Assembly: GCA_031288055.1 (NCBI GenBank)
Contig: JAITSD010000046.1
Location: 1-7,607, forward strand
Reading direction: 5' to 3'
DNA: 7,607 bases
DNA from: Candidatus Opitulatrix roisinitermitis
Lineage (GTDB): Bacteria; Actinomycetota; Actinomycetes; Actinomycetales; Bifidobacteriaceae
Shown: positions 1-5,781 of the stretch, piece after piece
Layout of the letters: each line of letters starts with the position of its first letter
Numbering within the stretch: the stretch's first letter is position 1
The notes under the pieces: generated by a model
The model's database searches: none
Seen by the model: the letters and a program-made list of their open reading frames with translations, nothing else
Told to the model about the DNA's origin: nothing
Translations under genes and position numbers: made by a program

Positions 1-578
1 GAGCAGAAAATATTTTAATGAATCGAGCTAATTCAAAAGCCATTTTTAATAAAATTGTGAAATTAATTAATGATTTTAAACAGTATTTTCTACAATACGG
101 TGAAAAAGTCGATGAGAACCCCTCACCAGGTAATAAAGCTGGTGGTATAAGTACTTTGGAAGATAAATCATTAGGTTGTACTCAAAAATCGGGTACAGCA
201 GCTGTCAAAGATGTTCTGCCTTATTCTAGCAAAATTAAAACTTCGGGTTTATCGCTTTTACAATCGCCCGGCAATGACTTAGTGGCTAGCACAGCTTTAG
301 CTGCCGCAGGTTGCCAAATAGTGCTTTTTACTACTGGTAGAGGCACGCCATTTGGAACATTTGTGCCAACTGTTAAAATCTCAACTAACACACAATTAGC
401 TAAACTAAAACCACACTGGATAGATTTTGATGCTGGAGTTTTAACTACTAAAAATACGGCAAAGGTCTTACCTGAGTTTATAGAATTTGTCATTAATGTT
501 GCCTCAGGTAAAAAATGTCTAAATGAAATTAATGGTGAAAGAAATATTGCTATTTTTAAAGACGGGGTAACCCTGTAA
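1..578 (+). CDS. uxaA: Altronate dehydratase (UxaA family), C-terminal part, 5' end outside the window
   Basis: C-terminal portion (191 codons visible, reading from base 3) of the UxaA/GarD sugar-acid dehydratase family. Family members convert D-altronate to 2-keto-3-deoxygluconate in cytoplasmic galacturonate catabolism. Family blocks seen are NPSPGNKAGG (about nt 117-146), LGCTQKSGTAAV, SPGNDLVASTALAAAGCQ, FTTGRGTPFGTF (about nt 327-362), PTVKISTN and PHWIDFDAG, ending in the typical IAIFKDGVTL. The ATG at 18 is not the true start: the frame is open upstream, and the preceding codons read A-E-N-I-L, fitting the family's GAExIL segment. Full-length UxaA is about 490-500 aa, so roughly 300 N-terminal residues lie to the left. 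The 3' end overlaps the convergent glycosidase gene by 23 bp. GarD (galactarate dehydratase) shares this fold, but the blocks fit altronate dehydratase better, and the neighbouring GH28 gene supports that choice. No frameshift is seen. Confidence 0.93.
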   Translation, partial: AENILMNRANSKAIFNKIVKLINDFKQYFLQYGEKVDENPSPGNKAGGISTLEDKSLGCTQKSGTAAVKDVLPYSSKIKTSGLSLLQSPGNDLVASTALAAAGCQIVLFTTGRGTPFGTFVPTVKISTNTQLAKLKPHWIDFDAGVLTTKNTAKVLPEFIEFVINVASGKKCLNEINGERNIAIFKDGVTL

Positions 579-2685
579 TATTTTCTTGTTCAACTACCCA
601 GTTTTTAGGAAATAAATTATCAGATTTAGCATTATTGTCTATACAACCACCAGTCAATAAAGCCACAGCTAATAAAAGACAACCATTACCTGGTAAATAA
701 GCTGGCAATTCAACTTTAACTTTTTGACAATTATGTCCATTTTTAGCATAATAATTGCTCGGCGATTCTTTCAATAATAAATCAACAGCTAAATCACTTT
801 TGCCTAAACGAGCTGCTAGCATAGCCATATAACCAAAATCCCAACCCCACATAGTCTTAGCATCCCAAACTTGCAAAACTTTTTGTAAAGTTTTGTAAAT
901 AGATAGCTTATCAATATCTTTGTTATCAATTAAACCAAAAATAGCTAATTGTAAAGGGTGATCCTTAGCGTATTTACTAAAAGTATCTGGACAAGCCTCA
1001 TGAGATAAATATAAACAATTGTCAATTTTGGGCTTAGCCATTTTAGAAATTATATTTGATAAATTTGGCACCGATTTATGCAAAACTTTAGATATTTTAT
1101 CAACTAAAATTAAACTATATTTCCAATAAGCAATTTCAAAAGCCGGATTGCGAACTTGTTCAGGTTCAAACTCTTCTTGTCCTGGTATAGATGGATCATA
1201 GATATTATAAGTATCTCTTACTTTGTCATAAGTCAAAAAACTAATTATAAACTCTGCTGTACCTAATATTAACTCCCAAAAATTATCTAAAAGTCTATTG
1301 TCCCCTTCAATAAAATAAATTAAATAAAGCATATAAATAATATGGGTTTGTTGCCAAAGTAATAAAGGTGCAATAACAGAAGGACTATCTATAGCATCTG
1401 GACCTATCATTTTTGGCCAACGCAGACCTTTATAACCATTTTTACTAGCATTAATTTTAGCTTTATCAACAATAGATTTATACCAATTTAAACTTGGTAA
1501 AAGCTTATCTGACAAATTATACAATGGTAAATAAGCTGCATGCAATAAATGCATTTCTAAATGAAATTTACCATACCAACTATTACACAATAAACCGGTT
1601 TCTTGCGGTGGTAATTGACCGCTAGAATGTAAAGCTAATAAATATTGTGACAGAATAATACGTCTTTGCAATTCATAAGCTTGTTCATCAATCTGGCCTG
1701 TTTTATCACGAGTTTTAGTCAAATTAATAAACCCCGTCTTAGACCAAAACTCATGCCAATATTTAGTAGTTTCAACTAAATTATCTGATATATATTGTGA
1801 AATATCTAGATTATTTACTGATTGCTTAATTTTAGAAAGTTGTTTATCTATTAGGCTAAACTTTATAAAAAAGCTAAACTTATTTAATTTAGGAATTAAT
1901 AAAAACTTATGACTTGAAACCTGTTTTACAATTATATTATTTAAACCTAATGCTATATAATATATAAAATTGTCTATTTGGCGTTTAATAATTACTTTTT
2001 TAGCTGTTTGACAAGTTATTTTACTAATATGTAATTTATTAGTTGACAAAGTATAACTTGCGGCAGCTTGTGATGGGCTAGGATAACCAAAATCTAAAAC
2101 TAAACTGGGTGCAGATTTACTAGAAATTGAATTTTTTGTTAACTTTTGGTAATTAACTTCAAAAGCTGTAGTATCGGATTTAGGTAAAGTGAAAGTTTTA
2201 ACAGCAAAATTAATCTTATCTACCTGATATTTAGAATCCAAAGTACCGTCATACAAATTTAATTTTTGATAAATATTAGTAAATTGAGTTAATTTAGGTA
2301 TTTTATTATCAATTAGTAATCTTAGGCGACCTAAACTTAGTCTATGAGGATTTTGCCGTAAATAATCATAAACTTCCTCATTGTCTGACTGAGGATGAAT
2401 AGCATAATATAGATTTTGACTGCCATCATAAGATTTATATTTAGTTAATTTTAAATCATCATAAGTATAAACTGAACCACTAGACAATTTATTAGAATGC
2501 CAAGCCCAATTACTCATAATTGTTAAAGGATTATTGTGTTTAGCGTAATCATTATACAGGGTTTGGAAACCTGTTATATCAGAATTAAAACAATAATTAG
2601 AGTTACCTAAAGAAAAAGGCGATTCAAAATCAATTTTATTCAGAATCGGCGAAAACTTGTTTAATAAAACTTTTCTATTTATCAT
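556..2685 (-). CDS. Six-hairpin, (alpha/alpha)6-type glycosidase-like protein, specificity unknown
   Basis: A 709-aa protein with the layout of six-hairpin glycosidases (the GH65/GH95/GH15-like fold): an N-terminal beta-rich part (about 1-300), then a helical (alpha/alpha)6-like catalytic part (about 330-680). The N-terminal block SPFSLGNSNYCFNSDITGFQT (22-42) is the familiar SPLSVGNGEFAFTxDxTGLQT pattern of these proteins. Later conserved blocks are LLCNSWYGKFHLEMHLLHA (365-383), LRWPKMIGPD (421-430), PLLLWQQTH (440-448), the acidic PGQEEFEPEQVRNPAFEIAYW (501-521), WGWDFGYMAMLAARLG (613-628), NGHNCQ (649-654) and PAYLPGNGCLLLAVAL (661-676). Acidic residues E377, E504 and E505 are candidate catalytic groups; I cannot assign them. 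The family is often annotated only as a hypothetical or GH65-like protein. The ATG start has the best ribosome site of the cassette, and the gene starts 16 bp after the GH28 stop. No signal peptide is visible. The context suggests action on a pectin-related or attached sugar (inference). Confidence 0.8.
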   Translation of the reverse strand: MINRKVLLNKFSPILNKIDFESPFSLGNSNYCFNSDITGFQTLYNDYAKHNNPLTIMSNWAWHSNKLSSGSVYTYDDLKLTKYKSYDGSQNLYYAIHPQSDNEEVYDYLRQNPHRLSLGRLRLLIDNKIPKLTQFTNIYQKLNLYDGTLDSKYQVDKINFAVKTFTLPKSDTTAFEVNYQKLTKNSISSKSAPSLVLDFGYPSPSQAAASYTLSTNKLHISKITCQTAKKVIIKRQIDNFIYYIALGLNNIIVKQVSSHKFLLIPKLNKFSFFIKFSLIDKQLSKIKQSVNNLDISQYISDNLVETTKYWHEFWSKTGFINLTKTRDKTGQIDEQAYELQRRIILSQYLLALHSSGQLPPQETGLLCNSWYGKFHLEMHLLHAAYLPLYNLSDKLLPSLNWYKSIVDKAKINASKNGYKGLRWPKMIGPDAIDSPSVIAPLLLWQQTHIIYMLYLIYFIEGDNRLLDNFWELILGTAEFIISFLTYDKVRDTYNIYDPSIPGQEEFEPEQVRNPAFEIAYWKYSLILVDKISKVLHKSVPNLSNIISKMAKPKIDNCLYLSHEACPDTFSKYAKDHPLQLAIFGLIDNKDIDKLSIYKTLQKVLQVWDAKTMWGWDFGYMAMLAARLGKSDLAVDLLLKESPSNYYAKNGHNCQKVKVELPAYLPGNGCLLLAVALLTGGCIDNNAKSDNLFPKNWVVEQENITGLPRL
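562..590. terminator. Possible weak hairpin terminator between convergent genes
   Basis: A 6-bp stem (562-567 pairing with 571-576, including one G-U pair) closes a 3-base loop. On the + strand it is followed by a T-rich tract (577-590) and on the - strand by an A/T-rich run (555-561). It lies over the last codons and stop of uxaA and the last codons of the convergent glycosidase gene. It could act as a weak Rho-independent terminator, mainly for uxaA. The stem is short and falls in a coding overlap, so chance formation is quite possible. Confidence 0.35.
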
Positions 2686-2690
2686 AAAAT

Positions 2691-2699
2691 CCTATCCTT
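2691..2699 (-). promoter_or_regulatory. Shine-Dalgarno site of the six-hairpin glycosidase gene
   Basis: On the minus strand, AAGGATAGG precedes the ATG at 2685, with 5 bases between its last G and the start codon. It lies in the 16-bp gap after the GH28 stop. It is the only clear ribosome binding site in the cassette and supports this ATG as the start. Confidence 0.6.
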
Positions 2700-2701
2700 A
2701 T

Positions 2702-4162
2702 TTATTCTAAACCAAATACTTCGGCATTAATTATTTTAATGCCCCTAAATTGATTATCTAATTGATTAAAATCACCCTTGAATCCAAAATCTTTTAACTT
2801 TTTTTTATAACTTCGGCCTAAATGTTCGTCATCTGGCAGTCTATAAACTTCAGCATCGTTTTCTGTCAAAACTGTTGGTTGCAAATACTCTTGTTTAGCT
2901 AAACTATATATAAAGTCTTTTATAACAACATTTTTTATAGGACTTTCTGGCAAGCCAACAATATAACCAGCTTGTGACAAACAATTTTTAGCTTCCACAT
3001 TAGTAATGGTTATATTAGTAATTTGTGGTGTCATAGCATTTTTAATCTGAGGTTTTTCAATAAACAGCCATCTATTATTAGGATCCTGTAAATTCGCACC
3101 TGGTTGAAAATACATACCTAAAACAATCGGGCACAAATTTTTATTCATCTTTAAATTTACCAACCTAATATCTGATATTTTTCCACCACGACCTCGACGA
3201 CTTTTCAACCTAATAGCTCGCATAGTACCATCAAATTGACAATTTTCTACTAAAACATTTTTTATATCACCTGCCGTCTCACTGCCAATAGCTATACCCC
3301 CGTGACTTGCTAAAACTTTACAATTTCTAGCTATAACATTTTCAGTAGGTAAACCAACTTTTTTACCATCCCAACCTGAACCAGACTTTAAAGTTATAGC
3401 ATCATCACCCACGTCAAATAAACAATTTTCTATCAAAGTATTAGTTGATGAATCAATATCAACAGCATCTGTGGTAATAGCATCAGCTGGATTATATACT
3501 TTAATATTTTGAATAATTATTTTATCACTATAAAGTATATGTAGAGTCCAAAAAGGTGAATTTTTTAAAGTTATGCCACTTATAGATATATTTTGGCAAT
3601 TTTTAAATTGAATTAAAGGTGGTCTTAAAAATTGAGTTTCCCGTCTACCGCCTCCACTAGGCTGACTTTGCCAACCAGGATTTAATTTAGCAATAGCTAA
3701 TTCATAACTAAATACAGGATCAGTCTGATTATTTTTAGCAGCCTGATTAAAATGTTGCCACCATTTTTGTCCTTTACCATCTATAATTCCCTCTCCACAA
3801 ATGGTTATATTAGTTTGGCCATCTGCCCATATTAATGGATGGAAAGCATAGCAATTTACACCCTCCCAACGAGTAAAAACTGGTGGATAAATAGCAAAAT
3901 CATCACAAAATTGCAAAACACAACCAGCTTGTAGATTTAATTTTAAATTACTCGGTAAATTCAAAGGTCCGGTTTTATATTTACCTTGAGGAATAACCAA
4001 TTCACCACCGCCAGCTGTGGCTATTTCATCTAAAGCATTTTGAATAGAATTAAAATCTTTTAAATAAAAAATAGGCAATTTTAAATTATTAGTAAATTTT
4101 TTGTTTAGTTTAGACACATAAGTATTATAACATAAAATGAAAATTAATTTATAAATTGACAA
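2702..4162 (-). CDS. GH28 polygalacturonase-type glycoside hydrolase (exo-type, probably cytoplasmic)
   Basis: Right-handed parallel beta-helix hydrolase of family GH28, 486 aa from the outermost TTG start. Members hydrolyse alpha-1,4 galacturonate bonds in pectin. Blocks seen are ATAGGGELVIPQGKYKTGPL (49-67), YPPVFTRWEG (92-101), GEGIIDGKGQKWW (123-135), RPPLIQFKNC (180-189) and NSPFWTLHILYS (201-212). Expected catalytic residues are present: D232 in TTDAVDIDSS, D253-D254 in VGDDAITLKSG, H287 in SHGGIAIGSE, and R318-K320 in IRLKSRRGRGG. The blocks resemble non-secreted exo-polygalacturonases, so an exo mode in the cytoplasm is likely (inference). The start is uncertain. The TTG at 4162 has an AGG eight bases upstream and overlaps the M81 gene by 19 bp. 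A GTG at 4117 would begin with S-K-L-N and leave a 26-bp gap. There is no in-frame ATG near the N-terminus. The usual GAxGDGxTDxT segment appears to be missing. Confidence 0.93.
   Translation of the reverse strand: MSIYKLIFILCYNTYVSKLNKKFTNNLKLPIFYLKDFNSIQNALDEIATAGGGELVIPQGKYKTGPLNLPSNLKLNLQAGCVLQFCDDFAIYPPVFTRWEGVNCYAFHPLIWADGQTNITICGEGIIDGKGQKWWQHFNQAAKNNQTDPVFSYELAIAKLNPGWQSQPSGGGRRETQFLRPPLIQFKNCQNISISGITLKNSPFWTLHILYSDKIIIQNIKVYNPADAITTDAVDIDSSTNTLIENCLFDVGDDAITLKSGSGWDGKKVGLPTENVIARNCKVLASHGGIAIGSETAGDIKNVLVENCQFDGTMRAIRLKSRRGRGGKISDIRLVNLKMNKNLCPIVLGMYFQPGANLQDPNNRWLFIEKPQIKNAMTPQITNITITNVEAKNCLSQAGYIVGLPESPIKNVVIKDFIYSLAKQEYLQPTVLTENDAEVYRLPDDEHLGRSYKKKLKDFGFKGDFNQLDNQFRGIKIINAEVFGLE
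4124..4132 (-). promoter_or_regulatory. Possible extended -10 promoter element before the GH28 gene
   Basis: The minus strand reads TGTTATAAT, an exact TGnTATAAT extended -10. No convincing -35 is seen: the hexamer at 17-bp spacing is ATAAAT. A transcript would start at about 4117, right at the alternative GTG start. Such matches arise by chance in DNA this AT-rich. Confidence 0.2.
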
Positions 4163-5781
4163 ATTAAAGCCTGTTTAACTTGTCTATCAAATTGACTAGT
4201 AATTTTAGTTATAGGGTACAAAATTGGCAAAGCCTTAGTCCTAGGTAATTTAGTAATCCTTTGATCAACACCACCTGGCGTTAAAGCCATAATCCAATTT
4301 TGTCCATTATTCGCAGCCTTATATAATTGAGGCTCCAAATAACCTATTTTAACAAAAACTATATCAAACTTGTCTATATCTAAACCCAATTTAGCAAAAT
4401 CATTTATATTATGATACGGCTTTCGTTTTTGGCTAATTATAATATATAATTTATCTATCTTTATAACCGCCTCAATACCGCCAGGTATAGCAGAATCCGA
4501 ATAATTAGCCGTATTTAATTCTTCAGTCTTTGGTATTAATAAACTATACAGTTGACCCTCTAATTCCACAGGAGGAGCAGTTTTGTCATATTTAGCACCA
4601 AATTTTATTTTAACTAGTTGACCTACCTTATATTTGGCTAATTTTTCAGCTGCTAATTCATCCCAAATTTGTGTATATAGTATTTTGTATTGACTTAATA
4701 AATTAACAAATTGGCTATTATTTAGCAAAGTGTGTAAAACTTTTGTATTATCTCCTGTCCCGCCAGCTGTGGGATTATCGCCGGAATCGGAAATGAAAAA
4801 AGGTTTATGTTGATTATTTATTTGTTCTATAGCAGTATATATTGATTTATCTAGTTCAGCAGCTGGACCAACAAAATTAAATTTGTCTCTAGCTTGCCAA
4901 TAATCTTGAGCTAGACTTTCAGCTTGTTGACTAATTAATTTTTTATTATAGCCAATTATTATTATATAAGCCTGACAACGCGGCTGATCTGCCCAAGGAT
5001 AGCCCATAAATAAACTGCAGTCTATTATACCTGTCATATTAGCAATTTTAGTAACTCTTTTATAAAAGGCTTTAGCTGGTTCAACTCTGGTACTGGTTTT
5101 TTCTCCAGGTAATAAAATTGGCACTGATAAATAACCCTTTAATGGAAGTTTACCACCTTGACGAATATCTTTTATTAAATTTAACAAATTATAACAAGCT
5201 CTTATTTTAGTCTCCTGGCTATCAATATGCGGTGCTGTACGATAACAAGTTAACAAATCAACAGATTGCAAAAGTTGTTTAGTAACATTGCCATGTAAAT
5301 CCATAGTAGTACTAATTAAAACTGGATTATCTGATAATTCATCCACTTGCTGTCTAATTGCCCTAGCTAAATCACCTTCAGCATCAGTCATACCCACCAC
5401 TGACATAGCCCCATGTATATCTAATAAAATTCCATCTAGTGGCTGATCCGATCTAATAAAATATTGTTTAATGTCATTGATAATTTGTAATTTTATAGAT
5501 TCGTAAAAAGCTTTATCAACTGCTCCTCCTGGAATAGACCTTGCTCTAGTAAAACCAAACCAATTAGCTTCCCCAGATAAATTAGGCAAATTGGACGAAT
5601 TAGTCAAATCTTTACCATTTAGAGCTTTTAATAAAGTGGCCTTAGTTTGTAAAAAGGGATACCAAACAAATAAATTATTACCTTTAAAAATCACAAAATC
5701 TTCAAGTTGATTAATATAAGGCGTATATGTTGAGGATTCAATTGATATACCACAAATAGCGATATTAGGCTTATAAGTCAT
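4144..5781 (-). CDS. M81 family metal-dependent hydrolase (microcystinase C/MlrC-like)
   Basis: A 545-aa protein of the MlrC/M81 family (N-terminal DUF1485-type domain plus MlrC C-terminal domain). Blocks seen are GISIESSTYTP (11-21), RARSIPGGAVD (79-89), DGILLDIHGAMSVVGMTDAEGDL (116-138), TTMDLHGNVT (158-167), CYRTAPHIDSQET (179-191), VPILLPGEKTSTRVEP (220-235), SLFMGYPWADQPRCQAY (256-272) and ISDSGDNPTAGGTGDNT (330-346). D121, H123 and H163 match the DxH...H zinc ligands known for MlrC. The C-terminal domain ends with TPGGVDQRITKLPR (501-514). MlrC cleaves linear microcystin products, but most M81 members have no known substrate, so a peptidase role should not be assumed. The ATG at 5781 is preferred: a TTG at 5790 adds only three residues. 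It overlaps the GH92 stop by 11 bp and has no clear ribosome site, which suggests translational coupling. No signal peptide is visible. Confidence 0.92.
   Translation of the reverse strand: MTYKPNIAICGISIESSTYTPYINQLEDFVIFKGNNLFVWYPFLQTKATLLKALNGKDLTNSSNLPNLSGEANWFGFTRARSIPGGAVDKAFYESIKLQIINDIKQYFIRSDQPLDGILLDIHGAMSVVGMTDAEGDLARAIRQQVDELSDNPVLISTTMDLHGNVTKQLLQSVDLLTCYRTAPHIDSQETKIRACYNLLNLIKDIRQGGKLPLKGYLSVPILLPGEKTSTRVEPAKAFYKRVTKIANMTGIIDCSLFMGYPWADQPRCQAYIIIIGYNKKLISQQAESLAQDYWQARDKFNFVGPAAELDKSIYTAIEQINNQHKPFFISDSGDNPTAGGTGDNTKVLHTLLNNSQFVNLLSQYKILYTQIWDELAAEKLAKYKVGQLVKIKFGAKYDKTAPPVELEGQLYSLLIPKTEELNTANYSDSAIPGGIEAVIKIDKLYIIISQKRKPYHNINDFAKLGLDIDKFDIVFVKIGYLEPQLYKAANNGQNWIMALTPGGVDQRITKLPRTKALPILYPITKITSQFDRQVKQALICQFIN

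Noticed and set aside
18..20. ATG as the start of a short 186-aa uxaA-like gene
   Set aside because: The frame is open upstream to the window edge, and the preceding residues fit the UxaA family, so this is an internal Met of a gene cut by the window.
221..493. 90-aa minus-strand open frame
   Set aside because: It lies wholly inside the strongly conserved uxaA frame on the other strand and has no recognisable protein features.
4118..4162. Signal peptide or lipoprotein signal at the GH28 N-terminus (KLIFILCY)
   Set aside because: The hydrophobic run is only about seven residues, there is no cleavage site or proper lipobox, and the residues may not be translated at all if the GTG start is used.
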